Below are positions 16,214 through 24,654 of a stretch of DNA of 48,876 nucleotides, piece after piece. A program made the translations under genes and the position numbers. How positions within the stretch are numbered: position 1 is the first letter of the stretch; every line of letters starts with the position of its first letter. Under the pieces are notes generated by a model, which was not told where the DNA came from, searched no databases, and saw nothing but the letters and a program-made list of their open reading frames with translations. Source of the DNA: Acidobacteriota bacterium (lineage in GTDB: Bacteria > Acidobacteriota > Vicinamibacteria > Vicinamibacterales > JAFNAJ01); NCBI GenBank assembly GCA_023384575.1, contig JAHDVP010000039.1:1-48876 (forward strand). Direction: 5' to 3'.

Positions 16214-16520
16214 CATCCCTCCTGTGAGAGCTCACGCAGCGAGCCTTCGAGACGGGTCTCGATCAGCGTGCCGCGCGCGTGCGCTCGACGACCCAGATGT
16301 CCGCCTCCTCGCGGCGGCCGCCGTAGTAGATGGACGGGCGGCTCCGGCGTCATGTGCGAGCATGGCCGTCGGCTGGGTCGTGCCGGCCGCAGTCGCCGGT
16401 GCGGCAGCGGCCCGAGATCGTCGCCGCTGGCATCGGGAGGCCGGCAGGCGCGCGCCCGGCGACCAAGGCGTCCACCCGCACAAGGGGTATCATTCATCCT
16501 CCGAGCTGGACCGCACGACC

Positions 16521-19500
16521 ATGATCGGCCGCACCCTCGCCCATTACCGCATCACCGCCGCGATTGGCGCCGGCGGCATGGGCGAGGTGTATCGCGCGCA
16601 CGACAGCAGGCTCAAACGCGACGTGGCCCTCAAGGTGCTGCCCGCCGAGATGGCGTCGAGCCCGGAGCGTCTCGAGCGCTTCCGGCGCGAGGCCCAGGCC
16701 CTCGCCGCGCTGGACCACCCCGGCATCGTGACCGTCTACTCGGTCGAGGAAGCCGACGGCGTCCACTTCCTGACGATGCAGCTGGTCGAGGGGCAGTCTC
16801 TCGACCGTGTGGTCCCCGCGAGCGGGCTCACGCCGCCACAGGTCATCGAGATCGCGATGGCCGTGGCCGAGGCGCTCGCCGCCGCGCACGAGAAGGGGAT
16901 CGTGCACCGTGACCTGAAGCCGGCCAACGTGATGCTGACCGGTGATGGCCGGGTGAAGGTGCTCGACTTCGGCCTGGCGAAGGTCCTGTCGGGGACGCAA
17001 GGCGCCGCCGCCGCTTCCGACGCGACCTACACCTCTGCGGGCCAGACGGCCATCGGCGCGGTGATGGGCACGCCCGCCTACATGTCGCCCGAGCAGGTCG
17101 CCGGCCGCGCCGTCGACCATCGCAGCGACGTGTTCTCGTTCGGCGCCCTGCTGTACGAGATGGCGACCGGACGACGTCCGTTCGAGGGCGCCTCGTCTGC
17201 GGAACTCGCATCCGCGATCCTGCGCGATGCTCCGCCGCCGCTCGAGCAGTCGCGTTCGGACATCCCGGAGGGCCTGCGCCGCGTCATCGCCCGGTGCCTC
17301 GAGAAGAAACCGGAGGACCGCTTCAGGACCGTGCGTGAGGCGGCCGAGGTGCTGAACTCCTTGCGCAGCGGGTCCGCGCCGATCGCGTTGATGGCGCCGG
17401 CGACGTCTGCGGCCGTGACGCCCGCGCCGTCCACCGGTGCCCGGCGCAGGGACGAGGGCTTCTGGATCGGCGTTCTGCCCTTCGCGTGCCGCGGCTCAGA
17501 CGCCGGGGTCGAGGCCCTCGCCGAAGGCCTCACCGAGGACGTCGTGACCGGGCTCGCGCGCTTTTCCTACCTGCGCGTGATCGCGCGCGGCTCCACTGCC
17601 CAGTACGCAAGCGGGAGCGCGGACGTGCGGGCCATCGGCAACGAGATCGGCGCGCGTTACGTGATGGAGGGCAGCCTCCGGCAAGCCGGTCCGCAGGTGC
17701 GCGTCGCGGTGCAACTCGTCGACACCACCACGGGCGCGCACCTCTGGGCGGAGACCTACAACCGGCCGTTCGACCCGAACGCGGTCTTCGCGCTGCAGGA
17801 CGACCTCGTCCCCCGCATTGTCTCGACGTGTGCGGATCACTTCGGCGTCCTCGCGCGGGCGATCAGCGAGGCCATCCGCGGCAAGCCCCTCGACGAGTTG
17901 ACGCCGTACGAGGCGCTCATGCGCGGCTTCGGCTATCACTTCCGTCTCAACGCCGAGGAGCACGCCGACGCCCGCGAGGTGCTCGAGCGCGTCGTGCGCG
18001 AGGCCCCCGCCAACGCCGACTGCTGGGCCATGCTGTCGTGGGTCTACTCGCACGAGCACGCACACGGGTTCAACCCACGGCCGGGCTCCCTCGACCGCGC
18101 CCTCGCCGCCGCGCGGCGCGCCGTGGACCTCGCGTCGGCCAACCACGTCGCCCAGCAGGCGCTGGCCGTCGCGCTCTTCTTCGGGAACGACCGGGCAGGC
18201 TGCCTCGCCGCCGCCGAGCGCGCCATGGCCCTCAATCCGCTCGACGGCAGCAACGAGGCGTTCTTCCTCATCACGTTCACCGGCGACTGGGAACGCGGCA
18301 CGTCGCTGATCCGGCGCGCGATCGAGATGAACCCCCACCACCCGCGGTGGTACGAACTCATCCTGGCCATCAACGACTACCGCGCGGAGCGGTACCGCGA
18401 GGCCGTCGACGAAGTCCGACGCGCCAACCTGGGCCACGGCCCCTGGACGAGTCCCATCCTGGCGGCGGCCTGTGCACAACTGGGCGACCGCCTGGGCGCG
18501 GGCGAGGCCTTGCGGGGACTGCCGGGCGATCCAGGCGATCTCGCCCGCTCCACCCGCACGCTCTTCGAGAAATGGTTCGAGCCCAGGCTCGTCGAGCACC
18601 TCATGGACGGCCTCCGCAAAGCGGGGCTTGACGTCGATCCGCCGGCCGGGACGGGCACGCCCGAAGCCGTCGGTCGCGGAGCGCGGCCGACACCGACCAC
18701 GTCCTCTCCGTCGCTCGCGCGCGATGCGGCGTCGGTCGCCATCGCGGTGCTGCCATTCTCGGACATGAGCCCGGCGAAGGACCAGGACTACCTGTGCGAG
18801 GGGATGGCCGAGGAGATCCGCAACGCGCTCGTCCGCGTCGCGGGGATTCGCGTCGCCTCACGAACCTCTGCCTTCCGCGCCAGCCAGGAAGAGAAGGACC
18901 TCGCCGCGCTCGGACGGCTGCTCTCGGTCGATCACGTTCTCGAAGGGAGCATCCGCACGGCCGGGAGCCGCCTGCGGGTCACCGCCCAACTGAGCGAGGT
19001 GACCTCGGGCTACCACGTCTGGTCGGAGCGCTTCGACCGGGAGATGCAGGACGTCTTCGTCGTGCAGGACGAGATCGCGGACGGCGTCGTTCAGGCGGTG
19101 AAGGCGCGCCTCGCCCCGGGAGTGCGGAGCGCGCAGGCGCGGCCGCAGCCCCGCAACCTCGAAGCGTATCGGAGCTACCTGCTCGGCCAGCACCTCCGCT
19201 ACGCCAAGGAGGATCACGGCGGGGCCGTTCGTGCCTTCCGCGAAGCCGTCCGACTCGATCCGGACCACGCGCCGTCGTGGACCGGGCTTGCGGAAAGCCT
19301 CGTGCTGTCGGCCTATGCAGGCCTGATGCCCGCAGCGGAGGCGTGCGCGGAGGCACGCACGGCGCTGGCGACTGCGGTGGACCTGCAGGGGCAGTCGGCC
19401 GACGGCCTGCACGGCGAGGCCTTCGTGGCGATGATTGAACGTCGGTGGGTGGACCTCGAGTCCACGGTTCGGCGCGCGGTCGCGTTCGAGCCGACGCACG

Positions 19501-20117
19501 TCCCGTCTCTCGGCCTCCTCGGAATGTGCCTCAGCCTGCACCAGCGGCCGGACGAGGCCGAGCCGTTCTTCGAGCGCGCCAGGGCGGCCGACCCGCTCGC
19601 CTCCTTCCCGTACATGCTCACGTCACTGGGGCTGCTGTCGGTGGGGCGAGTACGGGACGCGCACCACTACGCCGAGCAGGCACTCATCTTCGAGAAGGAC
19701 GACTTCACGGCCCTCACCTGCTCGAGCCTGGCGAACGTCGCCCTCGGGTCCTTCGAGCAGGGCATCGCGGCCGCGGAGCACGCGGTCTCCCTCTCGCACG
19801 GGGGGGCCCACTTCGTGGGCCTGCTGGGGTGGGCGCTCGCGACCGCCGGGCGGAAGGACGAAGCTCGGGCACTGCTGGACCAACTGCGCGCGCAGCCGGC
19901 GGGTACGCCCGTGGTCGTCTCGCAGGGATGGCTGCTCGGGGCGCTCGGGGACATCGACGCGGCCCTCGAGGTGTTCGGGTCGGCCGAGAGGGAGCACCAG
20001 GCCTGGCTCCTGCACTACCGGTTGCCCGGCTTCGCCCCGTGCCAGGACGATGAGCGATTCAAGGCACTGGTGCGGAAGATGGGGTTGCCGGCCCCGCCCG
20101 AGCGAGTCGACGCCTGA
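16521..20117 (+). CDS. cytosolic Ser/Thr protein kinase fused to two TolB-like/TPR modules
   Basis: The protein has 1198 residues from ATG 16521; the longer open frame to 16224 is not family-like. Residues ~1-285 are a Hanks-type kinase with all key residues: P-loop GAGGMGEVY (16-24), Lys38, HRDLKPAN with catalytic Asp131, DFG Asp149, and GTPAYMSPEQ. From ~313 comes a TolB-like/FlgO-type domain (IGVLPFACRGSD...ALAEGLTEDVVTGLARF) as found fused to bacterial adenylate cyclases, then TPR-like helices (~470-700). From ~738 the whole pattern repeats: AIAVLPFSDMSPAKDQDYLC, EGMAEEIRNAL, then TPRs to the end. No membrane segment is seen, unlike many kinases of this group. TATCAT at 16488-16493 may be its -10. 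Likely a signalling protein using its TPR modules to bind partners; substrates unknown. Confidence 0.92.
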   Translation: MIGRTLAHYRITAAIGAGGMGEVYRAHDSRLKRDVALKVLPAEMASSPERLERFRREAQALAALDHPGIVTVYSVEEADGVHFLTMQLVEGQSLDRVVPASGLTPPQVIEIAMAVAEALAAAHEKGIVHRDLKPANVMLTGDGRVKVLDFGLAKVLSGTQGAAAASDATYTSAGQTAIGAVMGTPAYMSPEQVAGRAVDHRSDVFSFGALLYEMATGRRPFEGASSAELASAILRDAPPPLEQSRSDIPEGLRRVIARCLEKKPEDRFRTVREAAEVLNSLRSGSAPIALMAPATSAAVTPAPSTGARRRDEGFWIGVLPFACRGSDAGVEALAEGLTEDVVTGLARFSYLRVIARGSTAQYASGSADVRAIGNEIGARYVMEGSLRQAGPQVRVAVQLVDTTTGAHLWAETYNRPFDPNAVFALQDDLVPRIVSTCADHFGVLARAISEAIRGKPLDELTPYEALMRGFGYHFRLNAEEHADAREVLERVVREAPANADCWAMLSWVYSHEHAHGFNPRPGSLDRALAAARRAVDLASANHVAQQALAVALFFGNDRAGCLAAAERAMALNPLDGSNEAFFLITFTGDWERGTSLIRRAIEMNPHHPRWYELILAINDYRAERYREAVDEVRRANLGHGPWTSPILAAACAQLGDRLGAGEALRGLPGDPGDLARSTRTLFEKWFEPRLVEHLMDGLRKAGLDVDPPAGTGTPEAVGRGARPTPTTSSPSLARDAASVAIAVLPFSDMSPAKDQDYLCEGMAEEIRNALVRVAGIRVASRTSAFRASQEEKDLAALGRLLSVDHVLEGSIRTAGSRLRVTAQLSEVTSGYHVWSERFDREMQDVFVVQDEIADGVVQAVKARLAPGVRSAQARPQPRNLEAYRSYLLGQHLRYAKEDHGGAVRAFREAVRLDPDHAPSWTGLAESLVLSAYAGLMPAAEACAEARTALATAVDLQGQSADGLHGEAFVAMIERRWVDLESTVRRAVAFEPTHVPSLGLLGMCLSLHQRPDEAEPFFERARAADPLASFPYMLTSLGLLSVGRVRDAHHYAEQALIFEKDDFTALTCSSLANVALGSFEQGIAAAEHAVSLSHGGAHFVGLLGWALATAGRKDEARALLDQLRAQPAGTPVVVSQGWLLGALGDIDAALEVFGSAEREHQAWLLHYRLPGFAPCQDDERFKALVRKMGLPAPPERVDA

Positions 20118-20164
20118 TCGGCCGCACCCTCGCCCATTACCGCATCGCCGCCGCGATTGGCGCC
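20115..20164 (+). repeat. 50-bp near-identical copy of the kinase gene's 5' end, fused to its own stop codon
   Basis: Bases 20115-20164 match 16522-16571 (the start of the kinase gene from the second base of its ATG) at 49 of 50 positions; the difference is A16554 versus G20147. In the copy the ATG has become CTG (20114-20116), and the TGA stop of the kinase gene (20115-20117) lies within it. After 20164 the sequence no longer matches the kinase. It looks like the remnant of a second, tandem kinase gene mostly removed by deletion. Confidence 0.9.
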
Positions 20165-20390
20165 ACAGCGACGCGCCAACCCCAATGTGCCAATCCGGCT
20201 GGCGGCTGGCGGCCTGGCGGCCTGGTCGGAGTGATCAGCGATTGCGACGACTGACGTTCGCTTCACTCCCAGTGAGGTCACCGGTCAGGAAGAAGACGGC
20301 GATCGTCATCGTGCTGGCCGGTAGCCGCTAGCCGGTCGTCGCAAGCCGAATGTCGTATCAGGGCTAAGGTGAACGACGGCGGGGGACGGG
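20165..20390. other. non-coding stretch downstream of kinase remnant
   Basis: I see no credible gene here. There is a small run of CTGGCGGC-type microrepeats (about 20200-20225) and a weak imperfect hairpin around 20320-20337. Together with the adjacent kinase remnant it reads as decayed sequence. Confidence 0.5.
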
Positions 20391-20603
20391 CTACTCCAGC
20401 GTGAAGGGCGTGCGGTCGGGCCGGGCCGGGGGGCGTCGATCGAGGAGCGAGGGGGAGAGCAGGGCGTCGATCTCGGAGGGGCTCAGGTCGAACCACGACG
20501 GGTGCTCGGCCCGCAACGCTCGCAGCACCCGCACTTCCTCGGGCGACGCCGCCAGGTCGGCCAGGTCGAGGGGCAGGTCGTCAGAGGAGCCGTTCGAGTT
20601 CAC
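20391..20603 (-). CDS. small protein downstream of and overlapping the nucleotidyltransferase
   Basis: The frame encodes 70 residues from GTG 20603, chosen because GGGGAG lies 7 nt upstream; a longer frame reaches 20666 without such a site. It overlaps the end of the nucleotidyltransferase gene by 23 bp, so the two form one translation-coupled unit. The central part looks helical and folded: LPLDLADLAASPEEVRVLRA followed by LRAEHPSWFDLSPSEIDALL. The C-terminus is Arg/Pro-rich. No family is recognised. By position it could be a partner of the nucleotidyltransferase. Confidence 0.6.
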   Translation of the reverse strand: MNSNGSSDDLPLDLADLAASPEEVRVLRALRAEHPSWFDLSPSEIDALLSPSLLDRRPPARPDRTPFTLE

Positions 20604-21111
20604 GCCAGCGCTCCCCGAGGCCGCTCTTCTCGAAGTACCCTCGAGCCTCGTCGCGGTCGACGTCATCCAGCCTCAGCAGGTACGCGATGTCGGCCAGGTC
20701 CTGCCACGTGCGCTCCGGGTCGTCGCGCATGGCTTGCAGCTTCATCGCGATCAGGTGTTCCGGCCGCGGCACGGCGATCGTCTGGCCTCCTGGCCCAGGC
20801 AGGTGCCGGACGCCTGCGAACAGGCGCCGCTCGGTCTCACCCCGCACGTACATAACGTCCACTCGGCCGCGGAGGCGGTCGGCGTGCCGATGGTTCGAAT
20901 ACCCACTGGAGCGGTGCAGGGTCTCGAAGCCGCGCCGTTCCATGAAGGCGATCAGGGCGTCCTGGACCACGCTGCCCGTCACGATGTCGAGGTCGAGCGT
21001 CATTCGCGGGTGTCCGTACGCGGCGAGGGCCACGCCGCCGATGACGGCGAGCGGTGCGCCCGTCGCGGCGAGGAACGCGCTGATCTCGACCAGTTCCCCC
21101 CGGAAGTCCAC
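20581..21111 (-). CDS. AbiEii-like nucleotidyltransferase-fold protein
   Basis: The protein has 176 residues starting at GTG 21111. It has the nucleotidyltransferase (MNT/AbiEii) core: LAVIGGVALAAYGHPRMTLD followed by LDIV, i.e. GG...G..R.T.DLD, which supplies the helix and metal-binding Asp pair. RVDVMYVRG would supply the third acidic residue, and later VPRPEHLIAMKLQAMRDD, then ERTWQDLADIAYLL, are the usual AbiEii helices. Such proteins act as toxins of type IV-like or anti-phage cassettes, or as housekeeping nucleotidyltransferases. No AbiEi-type antitoxin lies upstream; the only partner candidate is the small downstream gene. Toxin function is therefore inference. CAGAAT lies 6 nt before the start. 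Confidence 0.82.
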   Translation of the reverse strand: MDFRGELVEISAFLAATGAPLAVIGGVALAAYGHPRMTLDLDIVTGSVVQDALIAFMERRGFETLHRSSGYSNHRHADRLRGRVDVMYVRGETERRLFAGVRHLPGPGGQTIAVPRPEHLIAMKLQAMRDDPERTWQDLADIAYLLRLDDVDRDEARGYFEKSGLGERWRELERLL

Positions 21112-21117
21112 GGGAAC

Positions 21118-21123
21118 ATTCTG
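21118..21123 (-). promoter_or_regulatory. -10-like box 6 nt before nucleotidyltransferase start
   Basis: On the minus strand CAGAAT is followed by 6 nt and the GTG start at 21111, repeating the spacing seen at the Phd, VapB, VTT, kinase and GlgP genes. No clear -35 is seen. Confidence 0.28.
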
Positions 21124-21217
21124 TCACGACGCCGCGCGGGGGGCACCTCTGCTGCCGGTCCCGTCAAGCGCAAGCCCTGTTCCCGCGCGCCGCCCAACTC
21201 GCGGCATACTGTAGGAC

Positions 21218-21616
21218 ATGCGATGGCTGCCGGTCCTCCTCGTCCTCGCTCTCTCAGCCGCTCCCGGCATGGTCCCGGCCGTGTCCGCACAGGTGGCGTG
21301 CGAAGGGGGCGCGTCGGCCGTCGTCGAGGCTCCGAGGGGCCTCACGCTGTGCCGCGACACCGTCAAGGTGCCGGTCGTCACCCACGATGATCCGCAGGCC
21401 GGCGTTCGCGTCGCCGCGCTCGACGCCGACAGCCCGTTCGCCCGGGCAGGACTCGCGGCCGGAGACGTGATCTACCGCGTCCGCTTCACGCGCGTCACGA
21501 CCGCGGACGAGGTGCTGAAGGTGCTCGGTGACCTGAAGACGGAACACGGCCTCGTCGTGAACTTCTGGCGTCGCGACCAGCCATACCTCGTCCGCGTCTG
21601 GATTGGCGGCGGGTAG
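21218..21616 (+). CDS. secreted single-PDZ-domain protein
   Basis: The protein has 132 residues. An N-terminal signal peptide (WLPVLLVLALSAAPGMVPA, cleavage probably after VSA-Q) targets it to the periplasm. From about residue 50 a compact PDZ-like domain is visible: AGVRVAALDADSPFARAGLA, AGDVIYRVRFTRVTTADEVL and the closing strand VVNFWRRDQPYLVRVWIG. There is no protease domain, so this is a stand-alone peptide-binding PDZ, perhaps an adaptor. Two cysteines (in QVACEGG and LTLCRDT) could form a disulfide. CATACT lies 7 nt before ATG 21218 together with an AGGA, so both a leaderless and a leadered start are possible. Confidence 0.8.
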   Translation: MRWLPVLLVLALSAAPGMVPAVSAQVACEGGASAVVEAPRGLTLCRDTVKVPVVTHDDPQAGVRVAALDADSPFARAGLAAGDVIYRVRFTRVTTADEVLKVLGDLKTEHGLVVNFWRRDQPYLVRVWIGGG

Positions 21617-21886
21617 CCCGCCTGCAGCCTGTTGTCGTGAGCCCGTGAGCGCGGCCGGCGCCACCCATCTGCTCCCGCGAACGGCTCCGCGGGCGGGAAT
21701 CCGCGTCTGCAGCGATCGGTCGGCGGCAGCGCGGGGCCCCGCTTCGTCACCCCACGCGGATTTCCGGCGCTTCCGACGCGGATTCCGGTCCGCCCCGTCG
21801 CCCGCTCCGCAAGGTTCGCGTCCGCAGACGGCTGCCCCCGGCCGCGCGGGTCGGGCCGCAGCCCCCAGCCCGTCGCCTGCGGTCCG

Positions 21887-23374
21887 TCAGGAATCGTGCG
21901 CCATGCGGCCGCGCGGCGGGCGCAGGTACGCAAACGGACTCTCGAAGACGAAGTTCGACACGCGCGACGTGTAGACGTCGGCGTACGACTCGACCTGCCG
22001 CGCCAGGTGGCTCTGGTCGCTGCCGGCGTACATCAGCGGCCCCCAGCGCGGGTGATAGAGCGTGCCCAGCATCGTCGCGAGCGGAGCGATCTCGTTGTCG
22101 AGACGATCGGTCCGGCCGCGCAGCCGCGCCATCGCGGCCTCCGACGCGTCGTCGCCCGACACCGCGGGTCCGTAGCCCCTCTCCCGGCGCTGGAGCGCGA
22201 GCCGCAACCGCGCCTGGTCGCGCTCGAGCGCGGTCTTCTCGGCCATCAACTGCTCGAGGCGCGCCTGCTCGCCACGGTGACGCTCCATGGCGGCGATCTC
22301 GTCCTCGAGCTCGCGCACGATCAGCCCCGTGCGCCAGCGCTGGATGTCCTTGCTGACCTTGACATCGGTGTAGAGGTGATCGCCGACGTACAGAATCTCC
22401 GAGCCCGACACGCCGAGGTAGTCCTCGATGAGCCCCGCATGGCCGCCGAGATACACGCCGGGGCCCGTCGGCCCCGCCACGCACGGCCGCAGCAGGCCCT
22501 CGTCGTTGACGACCTCGAAGAGCGGGCCCCGCTCGGTGAAGAACCCGGGCTTGCGCGCCGACACGATGGTGAGGTCGAAGAGCTCTCGCCAGGTGAGGCC
22601 TGCGGGCAGGAACGGGTCGAGAGCGTATTCGAGGATCGCCTTCGTGTACGACCACTCGGAGTTGGTCACGAGCAGGACCCGTTTGCCGGCTTCCTTCTGG
22701 TCGACGAGGGCGAGCGCCGCGTCGGGGTCGAGCACGACGTAGCGCTCGGGCTCGGTCTGGATCTCCTGCTTGAGACGCCCCGCCGCGTGCGCGCTGTCGA
22801 GCGCGTGGCGGATACGCGTCCACAGGTCGCCGTAGCCGACGACCTCGGGCACCTCGCGCGATTCGACCCGCTCGACGAGCTGCGCGTACATGCACGCTTC
22901 GGAGAGCGAGAAGAAGGTGTTGAGGAACACCCAGCGCGGATCTGAGAGATCGACCAGCGTACGCGCGTAGGCGCGGCGCTGCTCGTCGAAGTCGAGCCGG
23001 CGCAGGCCGTGGTAGGCGCGCTTCACGTAGCCGAAGCGATCGGCCTTCACGAGGTGGCCGAGCTCGGTGTCGACGATGAGGCCGCGCATGGCGAAGTCGG
23101 GCTGGAACCGCAGGTCGGTCACCGGCCAGCCGCGCTCGGCGAGCTTCTGCTGCAGGTAGTCGTAGGCCTTCTGCTCCCACGCCTCGACGTGGTAGTGGAC
23201 CAGCGTGTAGTCCATGTCGTAGCCGACGGCCTTGAGCGCGCGAAGGTTCAGCGTGCGGTTGCAGTAGAGACCGCGGCCAGCCGGCGCCGCCGAGACGGGC
23301 ACGGCGGGAGGGCGCGGGAGGTCGGCGGCATCGCTCGACGCCGGGCGGTCGCGGGGGTCGGTGTCGGAAGTCAT
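21887..23374 (-). CDS. HAD-IG family 5'-nucleotidase (NT5C2-like)
   Basis: The protein has 495 residues from ATG 23374, which follows GGAAGG; the frame extends further but the earlier residues are not family-like. It is a cytosolic HAD phosphatase of the purine 5'-nucleotidase-like group, expected to hydrolyse nucleoside monophosphates. Evidence: HAD motif I in GYDMDYTLVHYH (Asp53 nucleophile, Asp55), the adjoining MRGLIVDTELGHLVKADRFG that typifies this family, motif II in RVLLVTNSEWSYT, motif III Lys in SARKPGFF, and motif IV in ILYVGDHLYTDV. A long coiled-coil-like helix follows (RELEDEIAAMERHRGEQARL), as in the family. It is divergent from the VTT gene at 23479. Confidence 0.9.
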   Translation of the reverse strand: MTSDTDPRDRPASSDAADLPRPPAVPVSAAPAGRGLYCNRTLNLRALKAVGYDMDYTLVHYHVEAWEQKAYDYLQQKLAERGWPVTDLRFQPDFAMRGLIVDTELGHLVKADRFGYVKRAYHGLRRLDFDEQRRAYARTLVDLSDPRWVFLNTFFSLSEACMYAQLVERVESREVPEVVGYGDLWTRIRHALDSAHAAGRLKQEIQTEPERYVVLDPDAALALVDQKEAGKRVLLVTNSEWSYTKAILEYALDPFLPAGLTWRELFDLTIVSARKPGFFTERGPLFEVVNDEGLLRPCVAGPTGPGVYLGGHAGLIEDYLGVSGSEILYVGDHLYTDVKVSKDIQRWRTGLIVRELEDEIAAMERHRGEQARLEQLMAEKTALERDQARLRLALQRRERGYGPAVSGDDASEAAMARLRGRTDRLDNEIAPLATMLGTLYHPRWGPLMYAGSDQSHLARQVESYADVYTSRVSNFVFESPFAYLRPPRGRMAHDS

Positions 23375-23442
23375 CGGCCTTCCATTGTGCCCGATTGGCA
23401 CCGCATCTGCGTGACCCGATGCATCCGCGTCCATCCGCTTCC

Positions 23443-23472
23443 TTGACCGGAGCTTCGCGGCCGCGCTAGCGT
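23443..23472 (+). promoter_or_regulatory. promoter candidate for VTT/DCC gene pair, leaderless
   Basis: TTGACC (23443-23448), an 18-bp spacer and TAGCGT (23467-23472) are followed by only 6 nt to ATG 23479. The -35 is close to consensus. This is the best-supported member of the TAnnnT-6 nt-start group in the window. Confidence 0.5.
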
Positions 23473-23478
23473 GACGCC

Positions 23479-24195
23479 ATGCACTGGCTTCGTAAGCTGG
23501 GCGTGCTCGGGCCGCTCGCCGCGTTCGCCGTGTTCGTCCCGCCCGTGAGCGGTCTCGTTCTCATCGGCACGCTGCACCAGGTCGGCCCGTGGCTGCGGTC
23601 GCACCAGGAAGCGGGCCTGCTCTTCTACGTCGTCGCGTTCGTCGTCCTCGGCGGGCTGGCACTGCTGCCCACCTACGCGCAGTCGATGCTCGGCGGCTGG
23701 GCCTTCGGCCCGTGGGTCGGCACGGGCGCCGCGCTCGTCGGGTTCGTGGGCGCGGCCCTCGTCAGCTACCAAATCACCCGCCGCATCTCGGGCAACCGCG
23801 GCGAGCAGCTGCTCGAGGAACACACGAAGTGGAACGCGGTCTACGCGGCGTTGATCAAGAGCAGCTTCTGGCAGGCGCTGCTCATCATCACGCTGCTGCG
23901 GCTGCCGCCCAACTCGCCGTTTGCGGCGAGCAACCTCGCGATGGCGGCCATCCGCGTGCCGCGGCTCCCGTTCGCGCTCGGCACGCTCATCGGCATGGCG
24001 CCGCGCACGAGCGTCGTCGTGTTCGCGGGCGCGGGCCTCGCGACGCTCGACTTCTCGAACCGCGAGCAGACGGGGCTCTTCGCGGCGGGCCTCGCGGCGA
24101 CGATTGCCGTCGTCGGCATCATCGGCCTGCTGGCCAACCGCGCGCTCCGGCAAGTCGAGCGGCAACTCGGCGCAATCGACGCCGCCGAAGGATGA
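23479..24195 (+). CDS. VTT-domain (TVP38/TMEM64, DedA-like) membrane protein
   Basis: The protein has 238 residues and at least four to five hydrophobic segments. The VTT/SNARE-associated domain is recognisable: ALLPTYAQSMLGGWAFGPWV, GTGAALVGFVGAALVSYQIT and, later, ALLIITLLRLPPNSPFAASN with the conserved R-x-(P/S) half-loop. These proteins are inner-membrane lipid scramblase- or flippase-like factors; the substrate here is unknown. Its stop overlaps the next start (ATGA, 24192-24195), so it is coupled to the DCC protein. The ATG at 23479 sits 6 nt after a TAGCGT box. Confidence 0.85.
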   Translation: MHWLRKLGVLGPLAAFAVFVPPVSGLVLIGTLHQVGPWLRSHQEAGLLFYVVAFVVLGGLALLPTYAQSMLGGWAFGPWVGTGAALVGFVGAALVSYQITRRISGNRGEQLLEEHTKWNAVYAALIKSSFWQALLIITLLRLPPNSPFAASNLAMAAIRVPRLPFALGTLIGMAPRTSVVVFAGAGLATLDFSNREQTGLFAAGLAATIAVVGIIGLLANRALRQVERQLGAIDAAEG

Positions 24196-24617
24196 ACGTG
24201 GCCGGCACCAGGCCAGACGAGCCGGCGCTCGTGCTGTTCGATGGCCCGTGCGTGTTGTGCCAGCGCAGCGTACGGACGATCGCGCGGTTCGACACGCGGC
24301 GCACGTTCCAGTTCGCGTCGCTCGACTCGGCCACCGGGCGGCGAGCCCTCGAGGCGGCAGGATGGCCGGTGGGGGAGCGATCGAGCGTCGTGCTGGTGGA
24401 GGGCGGCGCCGCCTGGACGAAGTCGGAGGCCGCGCTGCGCATCGCACGGCGGCTCCGGTTCCCGCTGTCGGCGCTCGCGGCGCTCCGCGTCGTGCCGCGC
24501 CCGCTGCGTGATGCGGTCTACGACTGGGTCGCCCGGCACCGGTACCGCTGGTTCGGGCGGACGGACGCGTGCGCGTTGCTGCCGGCCGACGTGAGGGAGC
24601 GCGTGATTCGAGAGTGA
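24192..24617 (+). CDS. DCC family (DUF393) thiol-disulfide oxidoreductase-like protein
   Basis: The protein has 141 residues. The family signature is present: an N-terminal strand leading to DGPCVLCQRSV (Cys20 and Cys23), which resembles a thioredoxin-type CxxC after a D-G, followed by RTIARFDTRRTFQFASLDS and the SEAALRIARRL segment. The C-terminus (YDWVARHRYRWFGRTDAC) is the characteristic W..-R-Y-x-W-F-G end of DUF393 proteins. The biochemical role of the family is poorly established; the redox role is inferred from the CxxC. It is translated from an ATG overlapping the VTT gene stop. Confidence 0.85.
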   Translation: MNVAGTRPDEPALVLFDGPCVLCQRSVRTIARFDTRRTFQFASLDSATGRRALEAAGWPVGERSSVVLVEGGAAWTKSEAALRIARRLRFPLSALAALRVVPRPLRDAVYDWVARHRYRWFGRTDACALLPADVRERVIRE

Positions 24618-24641
24618 GCGCGCGACGAAAGACACCGCAGA

Positions 24642-24654
24642 GCCCCGGCGCTAC
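24642..24654 (-). repeat. half-copy of the dispersed palindromic repeat
   Basis: GCCCCGGCGCTAC is the exact reverse complement of GTAGCGCCGGGGC at 30396-30408 and recurs at 34158 and 34184. Here it overlaps the stop codon of the tRNA synthetase-like gene (24651-24653). Confidence 0.65.

Noticed and set aside
16224-16520. N-terminal extension of the kinase open frame
   Set aside because: The extension runs through the VapB-like promoter region and is not family-like. Kinase families of this type begin at the MIGRTLAHYRI-like start.
20118-20390. Possible mobile element between kinase and nucleotidyltransferase cassette
   Set aside because: There is a 50-bp copy of the kinase start but no transposase, terminal inverted repeats or target duplication.
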